64,000 nt of DNA from Janthinobacterium sp. 1_2014MBL_MicDiv (GCF_001865675.1 NZ_CP011319.1:6262001-6326000); one strand, 5' to 3'; shown: positions 26,001 through 32,643, counted from the stretch's first letter. The notes: a model not told the origin generated them from the sequence alone. Made by a program: numbers and translations.

Positions 26001-27731
26001 GATATCCGCTACAGCACCTTCTATGTGGCGGGTCCCGGCCAGCTCAGCGTGAGCGCCGGGCGCGACCTGTACATGGCCGACAAGGCCGAATTGCGCAGCC
26101 TCGGTTCCATCGTCGGCACCGGTCCCGGCCAGCGCGGCAATGGCGCCGGCATCAGCGTGGCCGCCGGCGTGGGCCGCAATGGCCCCGACTATGCGGCCTT
26201 CGCGGCGCGTTACCTGGACCCGGCCAAGCTGGCCGACCCGGGCCGCCCGCTGGCCGACCAGGCCGGCAGCGCCGTGTACGTCTACGGCGGCAAGCTGACC
26301 CTGGCCGACTGGCTGCGCGGCCAGTTCGGCTATGGCGGCGACGAGGCGGGCGCTTCCGCCTTCCTCGGCACGAAACAGGCGGAACTGGAGAAGGCCGGCG
26401 CGCAAACGGGCGGCGTGCGGCGCGACCTGGCGCGCGAATACGCGCTGGTCAGCCAGCTGCACCTGGTGAACTGGCTGACGACGCGCTTTGGCGGCGACAG
26501 CGGCCTGGGCATCCGCTACGACCCGGCCACCGATGCGCGCAGCTTCTTTGCCGCCTTGCCGAAGGAACAGCAGCAGGTGTACCTGAGCAATGTCTACTTT
26601 GCCGAACTGAAGGCGGCCGGGCGCGAATACAACGATCCGGACGGCATGCGCCGCGGCAGCTACCTGCGCGGCCGCGAAGCCATCGCCACCCTGTTTCCCT
26701 CCCAGGACAAGGCGGGCAAGAAGATCGAGTACAAGGGCGACCTGACGATGTTCAGCAGCGCGCTGTATACGGTCAATGACTACGACGGCATTTATACCAA
26801 GCGGCCGGTCGCGGGCGTGCGCTACCTGAGTCCGCAGGAGTGGGCCGAGGCGGGGCGTCCGGTCGTCAACGTGCCGCACGTGATCGTCAACGATGCCGGC
26901 ATCCACACGGATTTCGGCGGCGATATCGGCATCGCGGTGCCGGGCGGCCGCGCGCTGATCGGCGTCGATGGCGGCTATGCGCCGGGCGAAGGCTCGGGCG
27001 TGCTGACGCAGGGGGCGGGCGAGATCCAGATGTATGCGAGAGACAGCATCCTGCTGGGCCAGAGCCGCATCTTCACCACTTTCGGCGGCAACATCCTGGC
27101 CTGGTCGGCCACGGGCGACATCAATGCGGGCCGCGGCACCAAGTCCACCGTTGTCTACACGCCGCAGCGCCGTAACTACGACAGCATCGGCCTCGTCAGC
27201 CTGTCGCCGAGCACGCCAAGCACGGGTGCCGGCATCGCCACCCTGAACCCGATCCCGGAGGTGCCGCCCGGCGACATCGACCTGATCGCCCCGCTGGGCA
27301 GCATCGACGCGGGCGAGGCGGGCATCCGCGTCTCGGGCAACGTCAACCTGGCGGCCCTGCAGGTGGTGAATGCGGAAAACATCCAGGTGCAGGGCAAGTC
27401 CACGGGCATGCCGGTGATCGCTGCCGTGAACGTGGGCGCGCTCAGCAATGCCAGCGCGGCCGCCACGCAGGCCGTGGGCGCGGCGCAGGAGGTGCTGCAG
27501 CGCGAACGGGCCGCCACGCGCCAGGCGCTGCCGTCGCTGTTCACGGTGAAGGTGCTGGGCTTTGGCAACGAGCAGGCGGACGAGGGCGGTGCCGGCAAGC
27601 TGCAGGGCGGCGAACCGCAGGCATCCGCCTACCAGCCGGCCGGCGTGGTGCAGGTGCTGGGCGCGGGTCCGCTGACGCCGCCGCAGCTGCAGGCGCTGAC
27701 GCCAAACGAGCGGCGCGGCCTGCAGCCGTGA
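14079..27731 (+). CDS. giant two-partner-secretion exoprotein, filamentous haemagglutinin family (PdtA-like TpsA)
   Basis: This protein has 4550 residues. A long signal region (residues 1-45, ending AGGAQAQQ) precedes the TPS secretion domain at about 150-400, with the typical NWESFNVG and VNRNGIVFTG motifs. The body is a Gly/Ala/Asp-rich beta-helix of many short imperfect repeats (patterns such as VxGGGLxIxSG). DUF3739-type sequence covers about 3700-4440. I find only two cysteines, Cys2242 and Cys2249, in the whole chain. It should be exported by Sec, threaded through the downstream transporter and displayed or released as a long adhesin filament. Gene order and regulation resemble P. aeruginosa PdtA. 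The start has AAAAGGGA at good spacing. Long antisense frames over it are coding-bias artefacts. Confidence 0.93.
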   Translation: MQRSKSVTKHASSSATADRQKQHPVRLKPLALAIAMLLQAGGAQAQQPFSGAWFAGKGAQQGAATVTGRLPNSQPAALLNNPQAQQQKAEGKLQQSLNNLLLAARGIAAEQAVQAAARQAALAAGGAPDGLVKGGLQVDSNSLTAGWLNAQAPVQTQADGKSVVKVVQTDDKAILNWESFNVGKNTTLQFEQKSNWSVLNRVNDPLARPSQIQGQIKADGTVMIVNRNGIVFTGSSQVDTRNLAAAAMGMSDSQFKSGLYGKAQGAGAVPTFANDLVLGQNAFTHGKADADVVVAAGARIDTRKPQTVTEGGGYVLLAGRAVENAGAITTPNGQTTLAAGDAIVVRQGMGTDKNQYSSTRGNEVEMLRTAGSSAGTVVNNGVIESASGDITLSGNRVRQDGVLLSSTNVNGRGTIHLAAAGENADVTLARGSVSAIVIDDNGATALDVQRDALLKDAGKSTEGIADRRDQSLVRIASAGNVEFEGDSLTLATGGQVLVDAARRSHVARDAAIDVSGAVGVKVAMSSNNVLINVQGNEQRDAPGSRDAKYLNNSDVWVDRRDLVLVPAGTNGYATDRWYTAGGLLEVSGYLNTSGHGIGEWAAQGGTVAFGGGEVVTQAGSRINIAGGSLDVQTGMVKQTWLKGADGAMYKLSTAPGDNLYTGLYRGHESTHARWGANTTETHANALIGPRERLENGYTVGRDAGRLIVSTGAAVLEGDIDTAVFQGERQQRKRDEGMDGYRQAQTSAARAGQLIVGKMTPVFDTKTGQLRDSPQAVLEKVEIGKVAAIADGQLLDEALPAARRASLQLDADWLNGLELGALTIHAYDKLDVNADVRVADGGDIALHATDVAIKANVSARSGSISAGNMVSRYLANAGAVWMDVPVSPDSRPAGPAGVRVAPGVRLDARGVWSNLELDPAASSGLPYVNGGKVSLKSSGGIELAGGSVIDVSSGAALMSNGSLQGGRGGDITLAVDLPREKTPTGALLKLDGELRGHGVKGGGRLVIDSGVAVSLGGKLFDGGDVLQAGASAPVGLRLVDAFPIAKGEKIPFDFALSTSLIKPGQTLSQAVTVDVSAQKPLVLGAAMVVPQGAQVVVNGTTYLGSGSIVPAGSVLTSINGLNAGFVVSAVAFPNGLPILPMTTQYAAGSIAAEALVAPRGQLLPSGIALGRDVAVQPLLALDASLFQSGFADYAVTGRDGVVVVKDAHIDVTMPVLRFNPATGHTVAGGTDPGAALEVWTPELYQEDARKGRLTQRAGADLALTAGSPYVKGSLAVQEGAVIKVDPGRQIGLTGNGQVSIDGRLDAWGGKIAVLPGTFGTGSDADVPNGKGQATSIWIGEHAVLDVAGRATVATDMRGGRYGRADKGGSIEIGARYKADAASVDAADAFVVVRPGALLDASGAAATLDLPNQGAVNVAGSGGLISLSSYNGIFADGTLRAAAGGAGAAGGTLALALDAPNYGQVDRQTLQGGAVDNVVRVPREFVLAQVQGDSALPADLRAGQQDEALRYGSARLGADRVQAGGFDNLALHVNGMLSMDGDVNLALGQSLRLSATSLGLAQQPQQPEADGQEKLHSLASQVHLAAPYVRLGTATRAQKDNFIVPNAVKGSKNLGKGRGMLGVPLVADASLLQIDAGMFDLVGEVNMGTRGEIVQSSGKPLAVERDAFEQLTLNSRGDMRLSNNAALYQPGNATLAAAQIYPAMGDSGMVTVGQSSRVDEYGIVRVTLDPLRTLNIERSAGSATPNQPFSVFGSLSLVAPTINQRGVLRAPLGQINLGAEGYEAYTGHVNLLPGSITSVSAKGLTMPYGGTLDGLSYLYDGNDVVFKGVGNGPEIALTGAAVDVQAGAVLDLSGGGTLTGAAFLAGRGGSTDARLNPLVQMKPNGGFTLPGLSTNPVYAIIPGVQPDVAPLMAEQGAGKPAVGRQITIGAGVPGLAAGTYTLLPSNFALLPGAFRVELNGLAGAVEAGGTVAMRNGSYATAAQTGIAGTAIRDAVPGQVILTPADVLRSYSQYNETGYAAFAMAQATRDGVPRAMLERDAKAVRLQLIAPSLHGVEDNHTPLMMDGSALYAPAEGGFGGSLLLGTGGHASTRYQVLADGTSALADFDGVSVHASQINAFGAQRVGIGGLPRVTYSDFATGSNQRANIAAINESAGGIVLRDGAVLKAAEVFLVTTKKNDGIILEQGSGINTLGRGKAAWDSRDGYVYQPMGSVLAVSNGWLDMLPAARAPSESYGPGIIDIGACAKVNGVCGGSTALYSEGTIAAVTERAFTLRDNVRYGTRNLVLAMGSINIGSEASLADASARGALPDGLALNQGVLDRLLRGDTSTGAPALESLGLTARNSFNFYDSTQLSTIDAATGKSSLSRLVLNTPAIYGYGGADALARIHTDTLVWQGATNAPGAVVTAGPGTGSGRLQVDAKRIEFGFTPDSRPDTIHNLDRLILGFGQVALNASEQVTANNKGSLSVYQSQGAWDTAINGYRYSGGDVVINTPLLTGAAGSINRITAGGDLKVSAPAGAAAATPTNAALAGALGAEVALSGNNVSVDTSVVLPSGKLTLSAERDVLLGDKAKLDLAGRKIDFYDTSKYSWGGDVILDSRAGDVRQAAASVIDLSAVNNRAGKLSVIATGDAAGTADLRGSLLGGASGRYDAGGTLVPYAAGGVEIRAQRIGDFAGLNQRMNTGKVYGSRSFQLKQGDLVIGDEVKAREVSVSVDGGALTVNGRIDASGEQVGSIRLAGRDGVTIQSGAVLDAHGTVLRTDSYGQAIEAPNRAVIELASAGGRLTLEGGARFDLRSGEAAQGGNYGSIDLNARRLGGATGDDIDIDAAGALNIAGARNIHVNAFWQYKDAPAGAGKDADGRNYQSIDQAYLDEKHADSQDFMRHALANGNLMNSKLRGLRGDANAFHLRPGVEIVSATADGDLHIDGDIDLSGHRYDGVNPLARLSGVYGSGEAGALVVRAGGKLSVFGSITDGFDTRSLPVTSDDQGWQLVKGRLPWGGDVVVPQGGLVTLAEDTYFKSGTSLNFAVPMKPMQLRGGTLLAARATLTAELNLPAGSVLGGAVRNVDGSVLYAAGTVLQKALTLSSGMQLDPGLRLPGAAKVAAMVWPANVALPFPEGKPWDLGDEWNPVNGVVLASALALDKGSVLPAGTMVKLPDDAAMVALRPVGGTGGQGRNLALAPMLAQGSQAWSLRLVGGADTAAADTRALRPHAKDAHLMLADTHYGMGERTSIKPGTGLPGKYIYSAEAIEMGFPEGEVNVDDWGGEQFMLEYYANLVVKIADGTPPETVTTVEPARQPLFSVLRTGTGDLDLLAAGDFDMRSLYGVYTAGTQSASPLVDGKDLFNLPRGVNAKGQLLGTLDNKLTRFVDGGSESLYRAWYPEHGGNLLLRAQGDVKGDTVGTATQRREDAIGVLSRQQDTSDIGTWLWRQGSGSTGAGVPTAWWINFGTYVARPDGSELYAGQPAVSGFTGIGTLGGGNVLLQAGGDAGMLTSRADPGGEYEPRSQGLNVAVGSTGRVTPDGKLLLTGGGDLDIRIGGGLNPVAEVRSFDRNSDASNADTRFERQYPTLNSTFTNLRGALRMEAGAVGGVELRFDRADPKESRPYETYTAGTAIASGGPILVPGDSGVRIDARGDLVLGGTADAGRVKQLGNGSPFNYQGVERAGEGWSWFSLWTPATAIDLFSAGGNLTPTSAWINTLTGNNHAPSDGRFVMPSVLRAVAASGSLYYGNASLGRLGEGGKVDMPQNGVILAPSPVAPQFVKTGTGQLEMLAADSIHAAGYPITPSGADPRLLPNPFNPGFVGALDKVWFGLLPLHNVSTNALAPSPLKSFAGNANGAGGDAQTYPLFSMTAPTVSDYVPVGQLPAHFYANSGDIVGLRTGGIVYRATLKGEAGPLGVWYEGGGAVAVRAGRDIVNSGTPLGSVEDVPDGAAGWTSQGFVGRPDYPDKPVVTGSSSARGNLFVHRHADDISVVSAGRDIRYSTFYVAGPGQLSVSAGRDLYMADKAELRSLGSIVGTGPGQRGNGAGISVAAGVGRNGPDYAAFAARYLDPAKLADPGRPLADQAGSAVYVYGGKLTLADWLRGQFGYGGDEAGASAFLGTKQAELEKAGAQTGGVRRDLAREYALVSQLHLVNWLTTRFGGDSGLGIRYDPATDARSFFAALPKEQQQVYLSNVYFAELKAAGREYNDPDGMRRGSYLRGREAIATLFPSQDKAGKKIEYKGDLTMFSSALYTVNDYDGIYTKRPVAGVRYLSPQEWAEAGRPVVNVPHVIVNDAGIHTDFGGDIGIAVPGGRALIGVDGGYAPGEGSGVLTQGAGEIQMYARDSILLGQSRIFTTFGGNILAWSATGDINAGRGTKSTVVYTPQRRNYDSIGLVSLSPSTPSTGAGIATLNPIPEVPPGDIDLIAPLGSIDAGEAGIRVSGNVNLAALQVVNAENIQVQGKSTGMPVIAAVNVGALSNASAAATQAVGAAQEVLQRERAATRQALPSLFTVKVLGFGNEQADEGGAGKLQGGEPQASAYQPAGVVQVLGAGPLTPPQLQALTPNERRGLQP

Positions 27732-27733
27732 GT

Positions 27734-27782
27734 TTTATGAACATTTGATGACATTTGACAGTCGCCGCGCGCGGCGGCTGTC
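27734..27782 (+). promoter_or_regulatory. promoter element upstream of the TPS transporter gene
   Basis: The elements ATGAAC (27737), ATGAC (27748), CAGTC (27759) and CTGTC (27778) keep the same spacings as the copy before the exoprotein gene (11, 11 and 19 bp). A GC-rich near-palindrome (GCCGCGCGCGGCGGC) fills the spacer here. The transporter start is 93 bp downstream. It starts only 3 bp after the exoprotein stop codon, so the transporter has its own promoter in addition to any read-through. Confidence 0.55.
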
Positions 27783-27874
27783 TAGGCATCAGTAGATCAG
27801 TATCGGCAGCAAGGAAAACCGCCGGCCCAGCGCCGCAACACAGGGCAACCGTTTGATTTTAAGGTGAATGGAAG

Positions 27875-29488
27875 ATGCGTGAAATGAAAAAGAAGGGCAG
27901 GCCCGCGGCGCCCGCGACCGCCTTGACGATGCTGTGCCTGGCCATGCTGGCGTTGCCCGGCCTGGCGCGCGCGCAGGAAGCCGTGGCCGCCGCGCCGGAA
28001 CGCCAGGTGACGATCGAGGAATACCTGGTGCGCGGCAATACCGTGCTCGACGCCCGTGCCATCGAAGAGGCCGTGACGCCGTTCCTGGGGCCGGGCCGCA
28101 CCCTGAAGGACGTGGAAGGGGCGCGCGACGCCCTCGTGGCGGCGTATCAGGCGCGCGGCTACCAGTCCGTCTACGTGGACTTGCCGGAACAGCAGGTGGA
28201 GCAGGGCATCGTGGTGCTGCAGGTGAGCGAAACGAAAGTGGGCCGCCTGCGCGTGGTGGGCGCGCAATACAACTCGCCGCTCGACGTGCGCCAGCAGGTG
28301 CCGGCCCTGACGGAAGGCACGGTGCCCGACTTTACCCAGGCGCAGGTGGAACTGACGGCCCTGAACCGCGGGCCCAAGCGCCAGGTGATGCCGCTGGTGC
28401 GCCAGGGCACGTTGCCCGGCACCATGGACGTGGACTTGAAGGTCGACGACAGCAGCCCGTGGCGCGCCAGCGTCGGCCTGAACAACGATTACAGCGCCGA
28501 TACGAAGAAGTTGCGCACCAGCATGTCGGTCGGCCACGACAACCTGTGGCAGCTCGGACACAGCGCCACCATCAGCTTTTTCGGCACGCCGGGCGACCTG
28601 AACCAGACCAAGGTGTGGTCCGCCTCGTACGTGGCGCCCATCGGCACGCAGGGCTGGAGCGTGGAAGCGACCGGCTACCAGTCGAACAGCAACGTGGCCA
28701 GCACCGGCGGCACCAGCGTGCTGGGCAAGGGGCATGCGCTGGGCATGAAAGTCAACTACACGGTGCCCAACAGCGGCATCTGGTGGCACAGCTTTTCCGC
28801 CGGCATCGACTTCAAGGATAACCAGGAAGCGCTGAAACTGAATGGCACCGGCTCGAGCATTCCATTGAAATACGTGCCGCTCAGCGTGGCCTACAACGGT
28901 TTTGCGCAGACGGACACGGCGACGTACGGCCTGGGCCTGTCGCTGGTGGCCGGCACGCGCGCCTCGTTCGGCTACGGCAGCGACAGCGCCGCCTACGATA
29001 ACAAGCGCTACAAGGCCTCGCCCAGCTTCCTCGTGCTGAAGGGCGATGCCAACGCCACCGTCACCCTGGGCAGCGGCGCGCAGCTGCACGGACGCATGTC
29101 GGGCCAGCTGGCCGACGCGGCGCTCGTGTCGGGCGAGCAGATGGCCGCCGGCGGCGCCAATTCCGTGCGCGGCTATCTGTCGGCCGAAGCGACGGGCGAC
29201 TACGGCGTCTCGGGCACCGTCGAATGGCGCACGCCGCAGCTGACGTATTTCAGCCGCCTGGAAAACTGGCGCCTCTTTGCCTTTGCCGATGGCGCGCGCC
29301 TGCGCCTGCGCGACCCGATGATCGAGCAGAAAGACCTGTTCGGCCTGGCTTCCGTGGGCGTGGGCAGCAGTTTCCAGTTCCTGCGCTACCTGAATGGCCG
29401 CATCGATTTCGCCTATCCGCTGCGCGATGGCCCGCGCACGCACAAACATGTGCGGCGCATCAACTTCAACCTGTCGGCCAGTTATTGA
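27875..29488 (+). CDS. TPS outer-membrane transporter, ShlB/FhaC/HecB family (PdtB-like TpsB)
   Basis: This 537-residue Omp85-superfamily protein has a signal peptide (about residues 1-32), a POTRA_2-type domain at about 40-115, a second POTRA/ShlB segment to about 200, and a C-terminal beta-barrel ending in the aromatic-rich NFNLSASY. The loop-6 signature appears as NSVRGYLSAEATGDYG at about 428-443. It would bind the TPS domain of the giant exoprotein and translocate it across the outer membrane. An alternative start at 27884 (MKKKGRP) has a better-spaced GGAAG site. It lies directly downstream of its cargo gene. Confidence 0.94.
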   Translation: MREMKKKGRPAAPATALTMLCLAMLALPGLARAQEAVAAAPERQVTIEEYLVRGNTVLDARAIEEAVTPFLGPGRTLKDVEGARDALVAAYQARGYQSVYVDLPEQQVEQGIVVLQVSETKVGRLRVVGAQYNSPLDVRQQVPALTEGTVPDFTQAQVELTALNRGPKRQVMPLVRQGTLPGTMDVDLKVDDSSPWRASVGLNNDYSADTKKLRTSMSVGHDNLWQLGHSATISFFGTPGDLNQTKVWSASYVAPIGTQGWSVEATGYQSNSNVASTGGTSVLGKGHALGMKVNYTVPNSGIWWHSFSAGIDFKDNQEALKLNGTGSSIPLKYVPLSVAYNGFAQTDTATYGLGLSLVAGTRASFGYGSDSAAYDNKRYKASPSFLVLKGDANATVTLGSGAQLHGRMSGQLADAALVSGEQMAAGGANSVRGYLSAEATGDYGVSGTVEWRTPQLTYFSRLENWRLFAFADGARLRLRDPMIEQKDLFGLASVGVGSSFQFLRYLNGRIDFAYPLRDGPRTHKHVRRINFNLSASY

Positions 29489-29544
29489 CGGTCCGGCGCA
29501 CCCGTACCGCACTTTTCTAGACTTTTCTTCGGAGAATCACTGTC

Positions 29545-31335
29545 ATGCAACGTTTTCGACGTCTGTTATTCCTGCTCACGATCCTGGGCACGCTCGCTCC
29601 CGGCCTGGCGCATGCCTGGTGGCAACCTGACTGGGCTTACCGCAAACCCGTCACCATCGATGCCGGTCCCAAGGCGGGTGCCGTGGGCGGCGATCCTGGC
29701 CGTATCCCGGTGCTGCTGCGCTTGCATTCGGGAAATTTCAACTTCGAGGGCGTCAGCGACAGCGGCGCCGACCTGCGTTTCGTGGCCGGCGACGATAAAA
29801 CCGTGCTGAACCACCAGATCGAGCAATTCAACCCGCTGCTGGGCATCGCCCTGATCTGGGTCGACGTGCCGGCCCTGACGGCAGGCACGCCGCAGCAGCT
29901 GTGGATGTACTACGGCAATCCGAAGGCGCCCGCCTCCGGCAATGGCCAGCGCACCTTCGATCCCGACTACAGCCTGGTGTACCACTTCGCCGAACCGGGC
30001 GTGCCTTCGCGCGACAGCACCGCCTACGGCAACCATGCCCAGACGGCCGTGCCGGCGCTGGACGGTTCCGTCATCGGCACGGGCGCCCGCCTGGGCACCA
30101 CGCCGCTGATGCTGCCTGCTTCGCCATCGCTGGCGCTGGCCGCCGGCGCAGCGTTCACCTTTTCCGCCTGGGTACGTCCCGACAACCTGGGCCCGCAGCA
30201 AGTGCTGTATGCGCGCCGCGACGGCGCCAATGAATTGCTGATCGGCGTGGACCAGGGCGTGCCTTTCGTGCAGGTGAATGGCCAGCGCAGCAAGCCTGGC
30301 CAGCCCATCCAGGCGGGGCAATGGTCGCACCTGGCCGTCAAGGCGGAGAAGAACAACGTGGCCCTGTATGTGGGCGGCCGTCCGGCCGTCTCGCTGGCCA
30401 CGGCCCTGCCGGCGTTCGGCACGGCCGCTTCGGTGGGCGCCGATGCGCCGCCGGTCGCTTCCGGCGCAGCCACCCTGGGCAACTTCACGGGCGCCATCGA
30501 CGAGCTGCGCCTGTCGCGCACGGCCCGTGCCGATGCGCTGCTGCTGGCCGACGCCGTCTCGCAAGGTTCGGAATCGCGCCTGGCCGTGTTTGGCGCCGAT
30601 GAACAGCAGGCAGGCAAGAGCCATTTCGGCTTCATCATCGCCGCCATGCCGCTCGACGCGTGGATCGTCGTTGGCGTGCTGGGCCTGATGATGGTCTTGT
30701 CGTGGATCATCATGATCGGCAAGGGCCGCAGCTATGGCGCCATCTCGCGCGCCAATGCGCAATTCATGCAGTCGTTCCACGAAGCGGCCGGCGCGCCGCT
30801 CGACCACCTGGCGCGCAATGGCAAGCTGGGCGCTTCCGTGAAGGCCGATTCCTCGCTGTGGCGCCTGTACGACGTGGCCATCGACGAGATGCGCCGCCGC
30901 CATGACCGTGGCTACGACTTGAACGCCGTCTCGAACGCCACCATCGGCGCCATCCGCGCCGCCATGGATGGCGTGATGGTGCGCGAAAGCGAGCGCATGT
31001 CCAAGCGCATGATCTGGCTTTCCACCACCATCGAAGGCGCGCCCTACGTGGGCCTGTTCGGTACCGTGATCGGCATCATGCTGGTGTTCGTCGTGGCCGC
31101 CATGGCCGGCGCCGTGGACATCAACTCGGTGGCGCCAGGCATGGCCGCTGCGCTGCTGTGTACGGCTGCCGGCCTGGGCGTGGCGATTCCCGCCCTGTTC
31201 GGCTACAACTGGCTGTCCTCGCGTTCGGACGCCATCGTTGCCGACATGGCCGTCTTCGTCGACGAATTCGCCACGCGCCTGGCGGAAGAGCAGGGCGACG
31301 GACGCCAGATGCGTCCCGTGCTGCAACAGGCGTGA
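29545..31335 (+). CDS. DUF2341-LamG-ExbB fusion protein (ExbB2-like)
   Basis: This 596-residue fusion has a signal peptide at 1-24, a DUF2341 domain at about 50-130, and a LamG/concanavalin-like jelly-roll at about 145-335 that should lie in the periplasm. An ExbB/TolQ/MotA proton-channel module follows, with transmembrane helices at about 372-391, 502-523 and 532-555. The channel part would be powered with the adjacent ExbD. Normal ExbB has no large periplasmic domain, so the lectin-like part is an added sensing or tethering element. The gene lies 56 bp after the transporter gene, and exbD follows in the same operon. In P. aeruginosa exbB2/exbD2 hold the equivalent place after pdtB. Confidence 0.9.
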   Translation: MQRFRRLLFLLTILGTLAPGLAHAWWQPDWAYRKPVTIDAGPKAGAVGGDPGRIPVLLRLHSGNFNFEGVSDSGADLRFVAGDDKTVLNHQIEQFNPLLGIALIWVDVPALTAGTPQQLWMYYGNPKAPASGNGQRTFDPDYSLVYHFAEPGVPSRDSTAYGNHAQTAVPALDGSVIGTGARLGTTPLMLPASPSLALAAGAAFTFSAWVRPDNLGPQQVLYARRDGANELLIGVDQGVPFVQVNGQRSKPGQPIQAGQWSHLAVKAEKNNVALYVGGRPAVSLATALPAFGTAASVGADAPPVASGAATLGNFTGAIDELRLSRTARADALLLADAVSQGSESRLAVFGADEQQAGKSHFGFIIAAMPLDAWIVVGVLGLMMVLSWIIMIGKGRSYGAISRANAQFMQSFHEAAGAPLDHLARNGKLGASVKADSSLWRLYDVAIDEMRRRHDRGYDLNAVSNATIGAIRAAMDGVMVRESERMSKRMIWLSTTIEGAPYVGLFGTVIGIMLVFVVAAMAGAVDINSVAPGMAAALLCTAAGLGVAIPALFGYNWLSSRSDAIVADMAVFVDEFATRLAEEQGDGRQMRPVLQQA

Positions 31336-31348
31336 GGGGCGCATAACC

Positions 31349-31759
31349 ATGGCCACCTCCGCCAAGTTTACCCCCCGCAAGCGTAGCGGCGGCATCAACA
31401 TCACGCCCTTCGTCGACGTGCTGCTGGTGGTGCTGGTGATCTTCATTTTGACCAGCAACGCCAGCATTCCCGGCATCAAGGTCGACCTGCCCAAGGCCAG
31501 TTCGGCCATGGCGCTGGAAAAACCGAAGACCAAGGCCATCACCATCGACAACGCGGGCCAGGTCTTCCTCGACGCCTATCCCGTCACCCTGCCCGAGCTG
31601 GAAGAGCGCCTGCGCACGGAAAAGGCGCTCACGCCCGATTTTCCCGTGATCGTGCGCGGCGATGCGGCCGTGCAATACGCGAAAGTGGTCGAAGTGCTCG
31701 ACCTGCTGCGCCGCATCGACCTGAACCAGGTGGGCCTGGTGACCGGCAAGCCGGCATGA
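31349..31759 (+). CDS. exbD: biopolymer transport protein ExbD
   Basis: This 136-residue ExbD/TolR protein has a single transmembrane helix at about 20-40 (NITPFVDVLLVVLVIFIL). The proton-path aspartate is Asp23, and a periplasmic ExbD domain runs to the C-terminus. The start MATSAKFTPRK is chosen because the frame upstream overlaps the ExbB gene and lacks the family N-terminus. It lies 13 bp after the ExbB fusion and 10 bp before tonB. It should form the proton-driven motor with the fusion protein. Confidence 0.95.
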   Translation: MATSAKFTPRKRSGGINITPFVDVLLVVLVIFILTSNASIPGIKVDLPKASSAMALEKPKTKAITIDNAGQVFLDAYPVTLPELEERLRTEKALTPDFPVIVRGDAAVQYAKVVEVLDLLRRIDLNQVGLVTGKPA

Positions 31760-31769
31760 GGAGCGCAAG

Positions 31770-32486
31770 GTGAAGCGTGACGACATGACGAAGATGGCGG
31801 CCTCGGAACCGTCGGGCGCGGTGCTGTGGTGGCGCCGCTGGGGCGGCGTGGCCGGCGCCGCGCTGCTGGCCGGCGCGCTGGCCGCGCTGGTCTGGTATCT
31901 GCTGTCCGACACGGCGGCCACCAAGCGCGAAGTGGCGGCCACGCCGATGCTGATGCTGCCGCCGCCCCCGCCGCCGCCGCCGGAACCGGAAAAGCTGCCG
32001 GAGCCGACGCCCGACAAGGTCGTGCCGGAAGTGTCGGAACCGGAACCGACGCCGGCCGACAAGCCCATGGACGACGCGCCGGAAAGCCCGTCGCCGGAGA
32101 AGGGCGATCCCGTCACCATCGACGGCGCGGCGCAGGCCGGCAGCGATGCCTTCGGCATCCAGGCCGGGCGTGGCGGCGGCATGACGGGCGGCGGCGGTGG
32201 CGGCGGCCTCGGCGCGGGCTCGTACGGCCGCTACGTGGCCAATGCGCTGCAGATGGCCTTCGCCCGCGATCCGCGCACGCGCCAGCTGGCGTTTGCCGAC
32301 ATCCGCGTCGACCTGTGGCTCGATACGGAAGGCAGGACGACGAAGGTGCTGCTGGTGCAGGGCACGGGCAATGCGCAGACGGATGAACTGGTGCTGGCCA
32401 TGGTGCGCGATTTTCGCGCCGATGAGCGGCCGCCGGCGTCGCTGCGGTTCCCGGCCCGCGTTTCCATCAAAGGCCGCCGGCCGTGA
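31770..32486 (+). CDS. TonB-type energy transducer
   Basis: This 238-residue protein starts with GTG behind a GAGGAG ribosome site. It has one transmembrane helix at about 26-45, an eight-proline run at 64-71, a Pro/Glu/Lys-rich rigid linker to about 115, a glycine-rich stretch at about 132-148, and a TonB C-terminal domain at about 150-232 (YVANALQMAF, DIRVDLWLD). It would transmit force from the ExbB/ExbD motor to an outer-membrane or periplasmic partner. No TonB-dependent receptor is encoded in the window. The likely partners are therefore the transporter, the giant exoprotein or the porin, which is inference. Confidence 0.92.
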   Translation: MKRDDMTKMAASEPSGAVLWWRRWGGVAGAALLAGALAALVWYLLSDTAATKREVAATPMLMLPPPPPPPPEPEKLPEPTPDKVVPEVSEPEPTPADKPMDDAPESPSPEKGDPVTIDGAAQAGSDAFGIQAGRGGGMTGGGGGGGLGAGSYGRYVANALQMAFARDPRTRQLAFADIRVDLWLDTEGRTTKVLLVQGTGNAQTDELVLAMVRDFRADERPPASLRFPARVSIKGRRP

Positions 32487-32503
32487 ACACCCGGCCAAAC
32501 CTG

Positions 32504-32602
32504 CTGCGCGTTGTGATTTGCGGCCTGCGATGCTCGCTGCGCATGCGCACAGCTGCGCTTCTCAGCCACAACTCACTGCCGCTCGCGACGGTTTTGTCAG
32601 GC
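32504..32602 (+). repeat. intergenic repeat with hairpin, copy 2
   Basis: This copy aligns to 6982-7090. The hairpin here is GCTGCGC-ATGC-GCACAGC, six of seven pairs, whose arms differ from copy 1 while pairing is mostly kept. The flanks TTTGCGGCC-GCGATGCTC, TGCGCTTCT, GCCACAA and TTTTGTCAGGC are shared. It lies between tonB and the porin gene. Confidence 0.7.
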
Positions 32603-32643
32603 GTTTTTTACGACATTCATTTTAATTTTTACCGAAAGAAGCG

